The translations under genes were made by a program, and so were the position numbers. Below the pieces are notes generated by a model. The model worked only from the letters and a program-made list of their open reading frames with translations. It searched no databases and had not been told where the DNA came from. Positions 38,300 to 48,270 of a DNA stretch of 64,000 bases are shown here, piece by piece. Each line of letters starts with the position of its first letter. The stretch's first letter is position 1. Origin of the DNA: Oscillospiraceae bacterium (GTDB lineage: Bacteria > Bacillota > Clostridia > Oscillospirales > Ruminococcaceae); assembly GCA_017472735.1 (NCBI GenBank), contig JAFUOD010000006.1, forward strand, positions 1 through 64,000, given 5' to 3'.

Positions 38300-40735
38300 T
38301 TAACCAAGTGTAACAATAACCTCGTGCTGGGTGCCTGCCTTAAAAACAGGTAAAACATTGCCCGACATTCTAACGCCGTCGCAAACGATCGACTTAACGC
38401 CCTTGCAGACGTTTTTGGGGTTTGTAACGGTAATGTTATAGCGGCAACCTCTGAAAAGGCGTGAAGCCTTAAAGCCATCCCAGCTTGAGGGAATGGACGG
38501 GTCGATCTTAAGTCCGTCATAATCGGGCTGAATACCCAAAATATATTGCGAAACCGCAACAAAGTTCCAAGCGGCAGTGCCTGTAAGCCAGCTGTTTTTA
38601 GCCTGTCCGAAGTGACGGGCATCCTTGCCTGCAATCATCTGAGCATAAACATAAGGCTCGGTTTTGTGAATATCCGAGATTTCCTCGCGGTAAGCAGGGG
38701 CAATCTTCGAGTAATATTCAAATGCTCTGTCGCCATGACCGACAAACGCCTCGGCACAGATTATCCATGCGTTGTTGTGGCAGAAGATACCTGCGTTTTC
38801 TTTATATCCGCCGGGGTAGGTTGAAATTTCACCGTATTCAACATAATATTTTGTAAAGCAGGGGTTGTTTAATACCAAGCCGTGCTCACACGCAAGATAT
38901 TTGTTAACGCTTTCAAGCGCTCTTAAATCCTTGCCCGATTCGTGACCAAGGCCCGACAAAACCGCAAAGCCCTGTGGCTCGATAAATATCTTGCCTTCTT
39001 CACACTCGTTAGAGCCGACCTTTTTGCCAAAGTCGTCGTAAGCACGCAAGAACCATTCGCCGTCATATCCGTCACGCATAACGGCGTCAGCCATCTTGGC
39101 AACGGCTTCTTCGGCGGCTTTGGCGTCATCCTCTAACCCTTTATAACGGCAAAGCTTTATATATTCGGGTATAATAAACGTGAACATGCAGGCAACCATA
39201 ACCGATTCTGCCACCTTGCCGTCTTTCGAGGTCGTTATCTGGAAGCTTTCTCCGGGGGTGTAAGAGAAGCAGTTAAGGTTTAAGCAGTCGTTCCAGTCGG
39301 CACGCATAATTAACGGCAAGCCATGAGGGCCAAGGTTCGACGCCACACGCTCAAAGCTCATTTTAAGGTGGTGCATCATGGGACGAGCAAGCTCGGGGTC
39401 GTTGTCATAAGGCACCGGTTCGTCCAAAATTGCAAAGTCGCCCGTTTCCTTAATATACTGTGCAGTCGAAAGTATCATCCAAAGCGGGTCGTCCGAAAAG
39501 TTCGAGCCGATGTCCATATTGCCCTTTTTGGTTAGAGGCTGATACTGGTGGTAGCAGTTGCCGTCAGGAAGCTGGGTAGAAGCAAGGTCGATAATACGCT
39601 CGCGGGCTCTGTCTGGAATTTGGTGAACAAAGCCCAATATGTCTTGGTTCGAGTCTCTGAAGCCCATTCCTCTGCCAATGCCGCTTTCGAAATAGGATGC
39701 CGAGCGTGACATATTAAATGTTACCATGCACTGATACTGGTTCCAAATGTTCACCATGCGGTTAAGCTTCTCATCGGGCGAATCAACGCTGTATTGCGAC
39801 AAAAGCGATGCCCAATAAGCCTTTAATTCCTCTAAAGCCTTGTCAGCCTTTTCGGGGGTGTTCATTTTTTCAATAAGTTCGTAAGCTCTTGTTTTATTCA
39901 TGGTGCCGTCGGCGTTGAATTTTTCCTCATAAGGATTTTCAACGTAGCCCAAAACAAAAACAAGCTCTTTAACTTCGCCGGGCAAAAGGCTTAAGCTTAT
40001 TCTGTGCGAGGCGATGGGCGCCCAGCCCAAAGCAAGAGAGTTTTTGGACTTGTCCTCTAACACAACGTCGGGCTTATCAAAGCCGTTGTATAAGCCTAAG
40101 AAAGAGTCGCGGTCGGTATCGAAGCCTGTAACGGGCGAATTAACATGGAAGAATGCAAAGTGGTCACGGCGCTCTTTATATTCAGTCTTGTGGTAAATGG
40201 TAGAGCCGTCAACCTCAACCTCGCCTGTTGAAAAGTTGCGCTGGAAGTTGGTGGAGTCGTCGTTGGCGTCCCACAAGCACCATTCAATAAGCGAATAAAG
40301 GTTAAAGTCCTTCTTTTTATCTGATTTATTGGTTATTTTAACCTTGTGAACCTCGCCGCTGTAACCCATTGGCACAAAATAAGTTGTCTGCATTTCAATG
40401 CCGTTTTTTTCGCCCGAGATCACAGTATATCCCATGCCGTGACGGCAGGTGTAAGCGTCTAAATCCTCTTTAACAGGGCTCCACGAGGGGCTCCAAACGC
40501 AACCGCTATCGTTAATGTAATAATATTTGCCGCCCATATCAATGGGTGCGTTGTTATAACGGTAACGGGTAATTCGTCTTAAGCGTGCATCACGATAGAA
40601 CGAGTAACCGCCCGCTGTGTTTGAAATAAGCGAGAAAAAGCTCTCGTTGCCCAGATAGTTTATCCATGGGTAGGGGGTCTTGGGTTGGGTAATGACATAT
40701 TCACGGTTTGCATCGTCAAAATAACCGAATTTCAT
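38300..40735 (-). CDS. cellobiose phosphorylase (GH94)
   Basis: An 811-residue glycoside phosphorylase that splits cellobiose with phosphate into glucose 1-phosphate and glucose in the cytoplasm. The N-terminus [14 protein letters not shown], the [20 protein letters not shown] segment and [15 protein letters not shown], which carries the catalytic Asp, match cellobiose phosphorylase specifically, and 811 residues is its usual length. Start at 40735 has AAAGGA upstream; 40753 is less likely. It stands alone with its own promoter; no sugar transporter is adjacent. Cellodextrin or chitobiose phosphorylase are alternatives but fit less well. Confidence 0.93.
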   Translation of the reverse strand: MKFGYFDDANREYVITQPKTPYPWINYLGNESFFSLISNTAGGYSFYRDARLRRITRYRYNNAPIDMGGKYYYINDSGCVWSPSWSPVKEDLDAYTCRHGMGYTVISGEKNGIEMQTTYFVPMGYSGEVHKVKITNKSDKKKDFNLYSLIEWCLWDANDDSTNFQRNFSTGEVEVDGSTIYHKTEYKERRDHFAFFHVNSPVTGFDTDRDSFLGLYNGFDKPDVVLEDKSKNSLALGWAPIASHRISLSLLPGEVKELVFVLGYVENPYEEKFNADGTMNKTRAYELIEKMNTPEKADKALEELKAYWASLLSQYSVDSPDEKLNRMVNIWNQYQCMVTFNMSRSASYFESGIGRGMGFRDSNQDILGFVHQIPDRARERIIDLASTQLPDGNCYHQYQPLTKKGNMDIGSNFSDDPLWMILSTAQYIKETGDFAILDEPVPYDNDPELARPMMHHLKMSFERVASNLGPHGLPLIMRADWNDCLNLNCFSYTPGESFQITTSKDGKVAESVMVACMFTFIIPEYIKLCRYKGLEDDAKAAEEAVAKMADAVMRDGYDGEWFLRAYDDFGKKVGSNECEEGKIFIEPQGFAVLSGLGHESGKDLRALESVNKYLACEHGLVLNNPCFTKYYVEYGEISTYPGGYKENAGIFCHNNAWIICAEAFVGHGDRAFEYYSKIAPAYREEISDIHKTEPYVYAQMIAGKDARHFGQAKNSWLTGTAAWNFVAVSQYILGIQPDYDGLKIDPSIPSSWDGFKASRLFRGCRYNITVTNPKNVCKGVKSIVCDGVRMSGNVLPVFKAGTQHEVIVTLG

Positions 40736-40781
40736 AATATATCTTCCTTTCAAGTGAAAAAATATTAAACCACAAACAAAT

Positions 40782-40810
40782 TATACAGTTTTGCGCGATA
40801 TTTGTCTACT
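40782..40810 (-). promoter_or_regulatory. cellobiose phosphorylase promoter
   Basis: Minus strand TAGACA (40810-40805), 17-bp spacer, TATAAT (40787-40782). Confidence 0.72.
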
Positions 40811-40899
40811 GCATTTTAATCTTTTTGAAAACTTGTGTATATTTCACCAAAAACTTGGCAACACTATGGTCAAACTGATAAAAAGGAGATGCGTTTTTA

Positions 40900-41112
40900 A
40901 TGAAGTTTCTTGATAGAATAGCGCTGTTTTTAATTATCGTCGGAGGCATTAACTGGGGCCTTGTTGGTATTTTCAATTTCGACCTTGTAGCTTACCTCTT
41001 TGGCGGCTCGGCAGCAATCATCTCAAGAATTTTGTATGTTGTAATTGCAATTTGTGCTGTTTGGTGCGTATCGCTTTACTTCAGAAACACAAGACTTATT
41101 GAAGAGGTTTAA
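40900..41112 (+). CDS. DUF378 membrane protein
   Basis: A 70-residue protein of the DUF378 (YuzA-like) family with two membrane helices: IALFLIIVGGINWGLVGI and ISRILYVVIAICAVWCVSLY. The GGINWGLVG signature identifies the family; function unknown. AAGGAG lies upstream. Single-gene unit ended by the hairpin at 41126. Confidence 0.88.
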   Translation: MKFLDRIALFLIIVGGINWGLVGIFNFDLVAYLFGGSAAIISRILYVVIAICAVWCVSLYFRNTRLIEEV

Positions 41113-41125
41113 AAGCTCTCTCAAG

Positions 41126-41166
41126 CATGCGGCATCTGCCTTTTTGGCGGGTGCCGCAGTTTTTTG
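41126..41166 (+). terminator. terminator after the DUF378 gene
   Basis: TGCGGCA / TGCCGCA outer stem with TGCC/GGCG inner pairs and GTTTTTTG tail. Confidence 0.85.
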
Positions 41167-41167
41167 C

Positions 41168-41203
41168 AAAAATAAAGACGCCCCGTTATGTTAACGAAGC
41201 GCC
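41168..41203 (-). terminator. terminator after the 90-residue gene
   Basis: Minus strand 12-bp stem GGCGCTTCGTTA / TAACGGGGCGTC (with G-T pairs), then TTTATTTTT. Confidence 0.75.
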
Positions 41204-41220
41204 TTTGTGCAAGCTTTTGT

Positions 41221-41493
41221 TTAGTTAGCCTTTTTAAGCCAATCATAAGCCAAGTCTAAAGCCTCAAAAAGGCTTGCCTTCTCGGCTGTTTTGGTAATGC
41301 GCTGCATTACAGGCACCGATTCATCGGTAAGCATTCTGTAAAGACGCACCTTTGTGGCAACATCAACATCGCCAACCTTCTTTTTGCCGGCAACCTGAAG
41401 CATAACGACCTCGTTGTCGCCCATACTGCCATAATAAAGCTCGCTGCCCTTTCTTACAAGGGGTAAGCCCTTAAATTCAAAATAATTAGCCAT
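41221..41493 (-). CDS. conserved small protein, unknown
   Basis: A 90-residue soluble protein I cannot name. It starts MANYFEFKGLPLVRKGSELY with AAGGAGAG upstream, has a beta-rich first half (YGSMGDNEVVMLQV) and a helical C-terminus (KASLFEALDLAYDWLKKA). Basic and acidic residues are mixed with no membrane segment or metal motif. The compact reading frame, good ribosome site and dedicated terminator make it a real gene. Confidence 0.72.
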   Translation of the reverse strand: MANYFEFKGLPLVRKGSELYYGSMGDNEVVMLQVAGKKKVGDVDVATKVRLYRMLTDESVPVMQRITKTAEKASLFEALDLAYDWLKKAN

Positions 41494-41566
41494 ACTTCTC
41501 TCCTTTTCTTTGTCGGAGGTTTGTTTGCGTATGAATGAGTTGTTTCTAAATGTCCTTTACGAAGCT

Positions 41567-41881
41567 GCGGATGTGAATCCGCTCGCAAAACTTTATGGTT
41601 CGCAAGAACACCGAGTTTCATGCGGTTTCGCAAAGCGAAATCTTGAACGGAAGTTTACGCAAAGCTTTTTTGCTTTGCAGTTCTCGGAGTTTTGCATGGT
41701 TTCGCAAAGCGAAATTGCGGATGTGAATCCGCTCACAAAACTTTATGGTTCGCAAGAACACCGAGTTTCATGCGGTTTCGCAAAGCGAAATCTTGAACGG
41801 AAGTTTACGCAAAGCTTTTTGCTTTGCAGTTCTCGGAGTTTTGCATGATTTCGCAAAGCGAAATTGCGGATGTGAATCCGC
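41567..41881. repeat. 150-bp tandem repeat, two copies plus partial third
   Basis: Copy 1 is 41567-41716 (150 bases), copy 2 is 41717-41865 (149 bases), and a third starts at 41866 and breaks off after GCGGATGTGAATCCGC. The copies differ at only about three positions. Each holds the palindromes GCGGAT...ATCCGC, TTTCGC AAA GCGAAA and GCAAAGC...GCTTTGC. Bases 41494-41923 contain no convincing gene. Confidence 0.92.
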
Positions 41882-41898
41882 AAAATGCAAAATCTCCT

Positions 41899-41920
41899 TC
41901 AGAACCGCTACGCGGTTCTG
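41899..41920. other. hairpin downstream of the DUF4340 gene
   Basis: CAGAACCGC TAC GCGGTTCTG, a 9-bp perfect stem just before the stop of the minus-strand DUF4340 gene. It lacks a T run, so it may stabilise the mRNA end. Confidence 0.5.
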
Positions 41921-41923
41921 ATG

Positions 41924-43405
41924 TTACCAAACCTTCTGCAACTCATCGCCCGTGCCGCCTGCTGCAAATGTCTTGATGTTCTGGTGCAAAACATCTAAAT
42001 AGCTCTTGGGCTGGCTGAACGATGTGGTGCCGTTAAGCTTAATGATTACGCGGTTGGTGGTGTCGTCATAAAACTCTAAAACGTCTCCGCCGCCGTCCTC
42101 GCGTCTGAAATCAATTCGTGCCAAAAGCTTTGCATCCTCGGCTACTTCGTCCAAGCAAAGCGAGTCGATGGGACACTTAAGCATAAATTGATATAAAATC
42201 TTAAACGACTCAGCATCAAACGGGCTGCCGTTTAGTGTACCGCTTAAAGTGGTGTCGTCAACACTGGCATCAACATCAAAGTAATACTCCGCATCCTCGC
42301 CGTCGTGCATCTCAACGTCAATATAGTCAAGGGTGTAAATATAGTTCGAGGTCATCATGGTCGACAAAACATCAATAGGCATAAATGTTGCCCAAGGCAG
42401 GTCGCCTGCGCTGAACATGAAAATGACATCTATACCCTCGAAATATCCATAGAAATATGCGGGAGTCGTGGTGTCGTTGCCAAGCTCATCTTTTTCATAT
42501 GAGGCAACATTGCCGATTTTAAGAACGTAATTCTGAAGCTCGGCATTTAAAACCACTTCGCAGAACGGGTCAGCAAGGCCGTATTCTTCAAAGTCAGCCT
42601 GTGTGGGAAAAGCAACCTCGGCCTGAACGGCGGTTAAGCCCCACAAGCCATAAATAACATCGTTCGAGTTTGTAATGTCAAGATATGCATAAACGGGCGA
42701 GATCATTACCTGCGACGATGCCATTGAAATATCGTCAGCGGCATAGTTTTTAGTGTCGTCCTCGAAAACAATGTCATAGCTTAAGTCTTTTCGCTTGATC
42801 GTCAAAAGGTCTATTGTGGGTGCCCAGTTATCCTGCGTAAGCTCGGGCAGAATTATGGTGCTTATATAATCCTCTTTAACATAAGTGAAATATCTTGTCG
42901 AATTTGCAAGCGCGGTGTAAACATCCTTCGAGTCGCCCATGCGAACGTAAATGTGCTCACCGTCGGGGGTGTAAATGCCAAAATAAACGGTATATTTTGT
43001 GCCGTCTTTAAGGGTAACGTCAACCTTAGATACATATTTGTCATCAGCAAGGCTGTATTTTGCAAGGTCAGCAGCATTTTCTTCAACAAGCTCAACGCCT
43101 TTAACCGAGGTTATGCAGTTGCCTGCTGCGCCCAAAACTGTCGAATTTACTTTTAATCCCTCAAGCTCTTCAACAGTAAATTCCTTTACGCCCTGCTTAA
43201 CTGTATATTCGCCGTCTTGAGTTGTAACCTTAAAATTGTCGATCCGGTCACGCTCATAGCTTACCAGTGCCACCGAGGTATCAACAACGGTGTCGTTTTC
43301 ACCGCTGTCCTCTTTAGGCTGGGTAACAACAAGCAAAAGCAGAACAAGCACCATTGAAATAACAAAGATTCCGATTACAAGAAGATTTTTTACCGATTTG
43401 CTCAT
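41924..43405 (-). CDS. DUF4340 domain protein
   Basis: A 493-residue protein with one N-terminal membrane segment (residues ~7-27, LLVIGIFVISMVLVLLLLVV) and a large extracytoplasmic part matching DUF4340: DNFKVTTQDGEYTVKQG, then GLKVNSTVLGAAGNCITSVKG, and TYFG-like repeats of beta strands. DUF4340 proteins accompany GldG-type ABC transporters; the role is unknown, perhaps a substrate-facing accessory. It overlaps the GldG gene stop by one base (TAATG), the last gene of the operon. Confidence 0.87.
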   Translation of the reverse strand: MSKSVKNLLVIGIFVISMVLVLLLLVVTQPKEDSGENDTVVDTSVALVSYERDRIDNFKVTTQDGEYTVKQGVKEFTVEELEGLKVNSTVLGAAGNCITSVKGVELVEENAADLAKYSLADDKYVSKVDVTLKDGTKYTVYFGIYTPDGEHIYVRMGDSKDVYTALANSTRYFTYVKEDYISTIILPELTQDNWAPTIDLLTIKRKDLSYDIVFEDDTKNYAADDISMASSQVMISPVYAYLDITNSNDVIYGLWGLTAVQAEVAFPTQADFEEYGLADPFCEVVLNAELQNYVLKIGNVASYEKDELGNDTTTPAYFYGYFEGIDVIFMFSAGDLPWATFMPIDVLSTMMTSNYIYTLDYIDVEMHDGEDAEYYFDVDASVDDTTLSGTLNGSPFDAESFKILYQFMLKCPIDSLCLDEVAEDAKLLARIDFRREDGGGDVLEFYDDTTNRVIIKLNGTTSFSQPKSYLDVLHQNIKTFAAGGTGDELQKVW

Positions 43406-45009
43406 TATCTGTGTCTCCTTCTAATCCAAATAACCATGCCCACAACAAACACCGCAACAGGAATGATTGCCGCAAAGATAAGTGTTAAGGTGTTGATGTT
43501 GGACTGTGTGATCTCGAAGCTGTTGGAACGAACCACCTTGGGAACAATGGTTATGCCTTCGGTCTTGCCGGTAACCTCGTTGATAACGCTTAAAATAAAA
43601 TCACCGTTGTTATACTGTGCCGAGGTCATCAAAACAGGGTCAACAATCAGCTCCGAGCCAATTGCAAGAATGTAGTTATAGGTCGAAATGTGAGTCTCCT
43701 GATTAAGTGCCTTGTAAGAAGCGAGCGCAACCGAGGTGTATGCGTTCTTTTCTTCAACATCTTCAGCCTTCCAGCTGTCGTCGTTAACAAACATATCTTT
43801 TAATACAGCGCCGTTTGATGACATTACCAAAGGCTCGTTAGAGTTATAGCTGTCGATGTTTTCAAATCTGGTTGTAACAGCTCTCGAGTTGGGAACGTAA
43901 ATGGGCAGGTTAAGGTTTGCAACATCATCCAAATGATTTTCGGTTGCGATTGTTTGCAAGGTATATGTCTGATAAGTCAAATATCTTGATGTGTTGGTTT
44001 CGTAAATCACCTTGGGTTCAACAGTCAAACCGTACTTGTAAAGGAGTGAGTCAAGGTTTGGTGTAACAGGCTGTTCGGCCGAGGCGATGTAAACCATGTG
44101 CTTGCCCAAAACGCCGCCGTTTGTAAGCCATGTGGAAATCTTTTCGGTTTCCTTGGTGGTATAGTCGATCTTAGGCGCAGGAATGATGATAAGGTCGATT
44201 TCGTCTGTCAATTCTTCAGTCTGAATGTTAAGCTCGGTTAAAATGTAACCGTTCTTGTCCAAAAGGTCGGTAAGTCCCGAAACGTCAGATTCGTTACCGC
44301 CTGTAAAGTTCAAAACAGCAACGGTAATGGGGTTAGCGTCGGTAACAGCCATTAATGCCGAGGTTATAACCTGCTCGGCGTTTGAAGAATCAATAAATCT
44401 TTCGCTTTCTGCTCTTGCCTGAATATCGTTGTTTACACTTTGTACGTGAACAGCATATGCACCGTACTGTGCAACATTCATGGGAATATAAGCTGCGATA
44501 GATTCTTTAAAGTTAAGAATATCGGTTAAAGAAATAACCTTTACTCTTTGGTGGTCCGAGCCTGCAAGCTCGATGATGATATCGCCCTGCTGAAGGGTCT
44601 GAGAATAATTTGCAACAAAGTCAGGGTTCGATAAGAAGTCTTTATAGCTTACCGAAATGTTGGGGTTGTGCTGCTGATAATTCTTTAAAAGCTCAGCAGT
44701 CTGAACTGTATAGTCGCTTATTGCGCGATATTCGTCCTCGGTCGACATTACGGTTATATCAACCAATGAGTCTATACCTTTGATATAGTTAACAGTTTCT
44801 TCGGATACTGAGTAGATGCTGTTTTCTGTAAGGTCAAAGGTTATGGGGAAACGGTCAAAAAGCATGGTTGCAACAACGTTAAGCAAAACAACTGCTGCCA
44901 CAAACAAAACCGTCAAAGCTGTTGCAAGCGAACCATACTTAAACGAACGCTTGTTGGCCTTTTTCTTGCCGGTGCCAAAAACCTTACCGGTAAAAGATTT
45001 AATATCCAT
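43405..45009 (-). CDS. GldG-family ABC-associated protein
   Basis: A 534-residue protein with membrane segments at both ends (residues ~28-52 and ~505-528, LIFAAIIPVAVFVVGMVIWI) and a large extracytoplasmic domain between, the arrangement of GldG/ABC_transp_aux proteins. Typical blocks are RFPITFDLTENSIYSVSEET and the central TVAVLNFTGGNESD. In Bacteroidota GldA, GldF and GldG make a gliding/export ABC transporter; in Clostridia the substrate is unknown. Confidence 0.88.
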   Translation of the reverse strand: MDIKSFTGKVFGTGKKKANKRSFKYGSLATALTVLFVAAVVLLNVVATMLFDRFPITFDLTENSIYSVSEETVNYIKGIDSLVDITVMSTEDEYRAISDYTVQTAELLKNYQQHNPNISVSYKDFLSNPDFVANYSQTLQQGDIIIELAGSDHQRVKVISLTDILNFKESIAAYIPMNVAQYGAYAVHVQSVNNDIQARAESERFIDSSNAEQVITSALMAVTDANPITVAVLNFTGGNESDVSGLTDLLDKNGYILTELNIQTEELTDEIDLIIIPAPKIDYTTKETEKISTWLTNGGVLGKHMVYIASAEQPVTPNLDSLLYKYGLTVEPKVIYETNTSRYLTYQTYTLQTIATENHLDDVANLNLPIYVPNSRAVTTRFENIDSYNSNEPLVMSSNGAVLKDMFVNDDSWKAEDVEEKNAYTSVALASYKALNQETHISTYNYILAIGSELIVDPVLMTSAQYNNGDFILSVINEVTGKTEGITIVPKVVRSNSFEITQSNINTLTLIFAAIIPVAVFVVGMVIWIRRRHR

Positions 45010-45034
45010 TTTAACGATCCTTTCCGCTTAAAGC

Positions 45035-45739
45035 TTATGACCATCTGCGGCGCTCAAGCACTCTTATCGTTAAGAAGATAAAGATTACCGTTGCGCTTAA
45101 GAAGAACAACACGTTTGACAAGTCAAAAATTCCATAGGTAAAGTCGTAATATCTGTCCGAGAAAGAAAGCTTTGTCAAGATATTGGCTATCCAGTCAATG
45201 GGAATTATTGCTGCGATTGAAGAAATCAAATAAAGTGCAAGCATGCAAGCAAAGCCGCCTACTGCAGCAATTACCTGGTTTTCGGTAAGCGAGGAGATTA
45301 AAATGCCGACTGCAATAAATGCCGCGCCTACAAGCAAAAGTCCCACGACCGTGCCCAAAACCTCAAGCCAGGCAACAACGCCAAAGAACGAGATGATAAT
45401 TGCATAAACCAAGGTCATGCAAACGCCCAACGCATAAATTAAAAACGCTGCAAAGAACTTGCCCATTACCAAAGCAGTTAAGCTTACGGGAGCTGTAAGC
45501 AAGCACTGGTCGGTTTTTTGACGCTTATCTTCGGCAAGTGTTCTCATGGTTAAAATGGGAATGAGCACCAAAAGAACAAAAAAGAGCATTGAATACATCT
45601 GCGACATATCGGTAGAGCCGTATGCCAAAGATGTGATGCTGAACAAAACGCCCGACGCCGCAAAGAAGGCAGTTAAAAAGATATAACCGATGAGTGAATT
45701 GAAGTAAGAGCTTACTTCACGGGAAAATATAGCTTTCAT
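45035..45739 (-). CDS. ABC transporter permease (GldF-like)
   Basis: A 234-residue membrane protein with six hydrophobic segments, matching ABC-2 type permeases of the GldF group: FSREVSSYFNSLIGYIFLTA, LIPILTMRTLAEDKRQKTDQ, LLTAPVSLTALVMGKFFAAF. The TMRTLAEDKRQ.TDQLL motif is the usual cytoplasmic coupling region. Its start overlaps the ATPase stop by one base, and GldG follows after 25 bases. Confidence 0.9.
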   Translation of the reverse strand: MKAIFSREVSSYFNSLIGYIFLTAFFAASGVLFSITSLAYGSTDMSQMYSMLFFVLLVLIPILTMRTLAEDKRQKTDQCLLTAPVSLTALVMGKFFAAFLIYALGVCMTLVYAIIISFFGVVAWLEVLGTVVGLLLVGAAFIAVGILISSLTENQVIAAVGGFACMLALYLISSIAAIIPIDWIANILTKLSFSDRYYDFTYGIFDLSNVLFFLSATVIFIFLTIRVLERRRWS

Positions 45740-46731
45740 TACTCGTCATCCTCACTTTCGTCCAAATCTTCAGCCTTGCTGTTCAAAAATTCCGAAACAT
45801 TTTCGCCGATGGTAAGCTTTAAGAAGATGTCCTCTAAAGAAAGCTCACTCGAGCGAAGCCCTACTAAGTACCAGTTGCGGGAGGCAAGACGCTTGAACAG
45901 ATCACGTCTTATATCCGTTCCCTCAACAGCTTCAATGTTATATTCCCAAACGCCCTTTTCGCGCTGCATATCAGCCAAAACGTTAACAACGCCCGGAATC
46001 GTTTGAATTATCTTAATAACCTCTTCGCGAGGGCCGTCGATTCGTGCAATAAGCTTGTGGTCGGCGGTTAATGTGCGGGAAAGATTATCTGCGGTGTCAT
46101 CGGCAACAATTTTGCCCTTGTTAATAACAACGATTCTGTCGCAGACAGCCTGAACCTCGCTTAAAATGTGCGAGGACAAAATAACCGTGTGGTTTTTGCC
46201 GAGCTTTTTAATAAGGGTACGGATCTCGATGATCTGCTTAGGGTCAAGGCCGACTGTGGGTTCGTCCAAAATTAAAACATTTGGGTTGCCAACCAAAGCC
46301 TGTGCCAAGCCAACACGCTGGCGGTAACCTTTCGAGAGGTTTTTGATGATTCTGTCATAAACATCTGTTATCTTAACAAGCTCGCAGATTTCTTTTAAAT
46401 GTGTGTTTCTGGGATATTTGCAGCCCTTTAAGTCGTAAATAAAGTATAAATACTCCCTAACGGTCATGTCCATATATAAAGGAGGGAATTCGGGCAGGTA
46501 GCCGATCTGCTTTTTGGCACCTATCGGGTCCTCTAAAATGTCAATTCCGTTAATAAGCGCTTTGCCGCTTGTCGAGGAAAGATAACCGGTAAGAATGTTC
46601 ATGGTTGTTGATTTACCTGCGCCGTTAGGGCCTAAAAATCCTAAAATCTCTCCATCGTTAGCTTTAAAGCTTATGTTGTCTACAGCTCTTTTGTCGCCAT
46701 AGCATTTAACAAGGTTTTTTACCTCTATCAA
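45739..46731 (-). CDS. ABC transporter ATP-binding protein (GldA-like)
   Basis: A 330-residue ATPase. Walker A GPNGAGKSTT, Q-loop QIGYLPEFPPLY, signature NLSKGYRQRVGLAQAL, Walker B VLILDEPTVGLD, switch His in VILSSHIL. After the ~220-residue core comes a ~100-residue C-terminal extension (DUF4162-like, EVIKIIQTIPGVVNVLAD) with an acidic tail. Start is TTG 46731, with AAAGGG 8 bases upstream; GTG 46758 lacks a site. First gene of the GldA-F-G-DUF4340 operon. Confidence 0.93.
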   Translation of the reverse strand: MIEVKNLVKCYGDKRAVDNISFKANDGEILGFLGPNGAGKSTTMNILTGYLSSTSGKALINGIDILEDPIGAKKQIGYLPEFPPLYMDMTVREYLYFIYDLKGCKYPRNTHLKEICELVKITDVYDRIIKNLSKGYRQRVGLAQALVGNPNVLILDEPTVGLDPKQIIEIRTLIKKLGKNHTVILSSHILSEVQAVCDRIVVINKGKIVADDTADNLSRTLTADHKLIARIDGPREEVIKIIQTIPGVVNVLADMQREKGVWEYNIEAVEGTDIRRDLFKRLASRNWYLVGLRSSELSLEDIFLKLTIGENVSEFLNSKAEDLDESEDDE

Positions 46732-46812
46732 TTTTTTCACCCTTTCATAGGTTTTCACGCAAATACCATTATAAAAGGTATCTGTGAAATCGGTGTGTAA
46801 TGTAAGTTAATT

Positions 46813-48270
46813 TTAGCGATTTTTAAGCATTTCGATCGAACGCTTCATGCGGGCAATCGTATCTGCCTTGCCGATTATCTCGGCAATTTCAAAAGCGCCG
46901 CCAGGGGTAAACTGCTTGCCGCTGATAGCAACACGAACGGGCCACAAAATGTAACCGTTCTTTACTTCAAGCTTGGCAATAAGCTCAAAAAGCTTGTCGT
47001 GAATGTTATCGAATTTCCAATCAGCCTCATCAATAGCTTCTAAAACAGGAAGTGATTCCTCTAACGCAGCCAAAGCGGTGTCGGCATTGGTCTTCATCTT
47101 CTTGTTTTCGTAAAGAGCCAAATCATAATTGGGCATTTCGTCGATAAAATCAACCTGCTCGGGAATATCGGCAAAAACTTCGGTACGGTTCTGCAAAAGA
47201 GCAGCGATCTTAGCAATGTCTACATCCTCACGCTTAACGGTTTCTTTAATGTAGGGGGCAGCGTGCTCCAAGAACTTTTCGGGGCTGAGCTTTCTAATAT
47301 ATTCGCCGTTGATTGCTTTAAGCTTAAGAGGGTCAAAAATTGCAGGCGATTTTGAAAGACCGTTGATATCAAATTCTTCAATAAGTTCTTCTAAAGTGAA
47401 TATCTCTCTTTCGCCCTTGGGTGCCCAACCCAAAAGTGCAATGTAGTTAATAACTGCTTCCGAAAGATAGCCCTTAGCCATCAAGTCTTCAAAGCTTGCG
47501 TCGCCGTTACGCTTCGAGAGCTTGTTGTGCTTGTCCTTCATAATGTGCTCAACGTGAATATAAGTGGGTACCTCCCAGCCAAAAGCTTTGTAAAGCAAGT
47601 TGTATTTTGGTGCAGAGGCTAAATATTCATTGCCTCTTACAACGTGGGTAATGCCCATTAAGTGGTCGTCAACAACGTTTGCAAAGTTATAGGTGGGCAT
47701 TCCGTCAGTCTTTAAAAGAATCTGGTCGTCAAGCGTCGAGTTATCAACGGTAATGTCGCCGTAAAGCTCATCGTGGAAGGTGGTGGTGCCTGTTTCGGGA
47801 ATCTTCTGACGGATCACGTAAGGAATGCCTGCTGCAAGCTTTTCGTCGATCTCTTCTTTTGAAAGGTTGCGGCAATGTCTGTCATACATGGGGTTAACAC
47901 CGCTTGCTTCCTGCACAGCCTTAAGCTCTGTCAGTCTTTCCTTATCACAGAAGCAATAGTAAGCTTCGCCCTTGGCAACCAATTCTTCGGCATACTGCTT
48001 AAAAAGTCCCATTCTTTCCGACTGAATGTAAGGTCCTACAGGTCCGCCAACGTCGGGTCCTTCGTCCCAGTTAAGCCCAACTGTTCTTAAGGTGCGGTAG
48101 ATAATATCAACAGCGCCCTCAACATATCTTTCCTGGTCGGTATCCTCAATTCTTAAAATAAACTTACCGTTGCCCTTTTTGGCAATAAGGTAGGTGTAAA
48201 GTGCGGTTCTTAAGTTACCAATATGCATATATCCCGTAGGCGAGGGTGCAAATCTGGTTCTCACTTCCAT
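46813..48270 (-). CDS. gltX: glutamyl-tRNA synthetase
   Basis: A 485-residue class I synthetase. HIGH motif [32 protein letters not shown]-equivalent KLSKRNGD. The C-terminal anticodon-binding helical domain is present. In organisms without GlnRS the enzyme also charges tRNA-Gln; no gatCAB gene is in the window to test this. Its ATG shares a base with the ribF stop, so it is translationally coupled. Confidence 0.96.
   Translation of the reverse strand: MEVRTRFAPSPTGYMHIGNLRTALYTYLIAKKGNGKFILRIEDTDQERYVEGAVDIIYRTLRTVGLNWDEGPDVGGPVGPYIQSERMGLFKQYAEELVAKGEAYYCFCDKERLTELKAVQEASGVNPMYDRHCRNLSKEEIDEKLAAGIPYVIRQKIPETGTTTFHDELYGDITVDNSTLDDQILLKTDGMPTYNFANVVDDHLMGITHVVRGNEYLASAPKYNLLYKAFGWEVPTYIHVEHIMKDKHNKLSKRNGDASFEDLMAKGYLSEAVINYIALLGWAPKGEREIFTLEELIEEFDINGLSKSPAIFDPLKLKAINGEYIRKLSPEKFLEHAAPYIKETVKREDVDIAKIAALLQNRTEVFADIPEQVDFIDEMPNYDLALYENKKMKTNADTALAALEESLPVLEAIDEADWKFDNIHDKLFELIAKLEVKNGYILWPVRVAISGKQFTPGGAFEIAEIIGKADTIARMKRSIEMLKNR

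Noticed and set aside
41510-41848. 112-residue open frame in the 150-bp repeats
   Set aside because: Its sequence repeats with the DNA repeat, including the palindromes, and it has no ribosome site or terminator.
41567-41881. CRISPR array
   Set aside because: The unit is ~150 bases with no unique spacers and no cas genes nearby; it is a simple tandem duplication.
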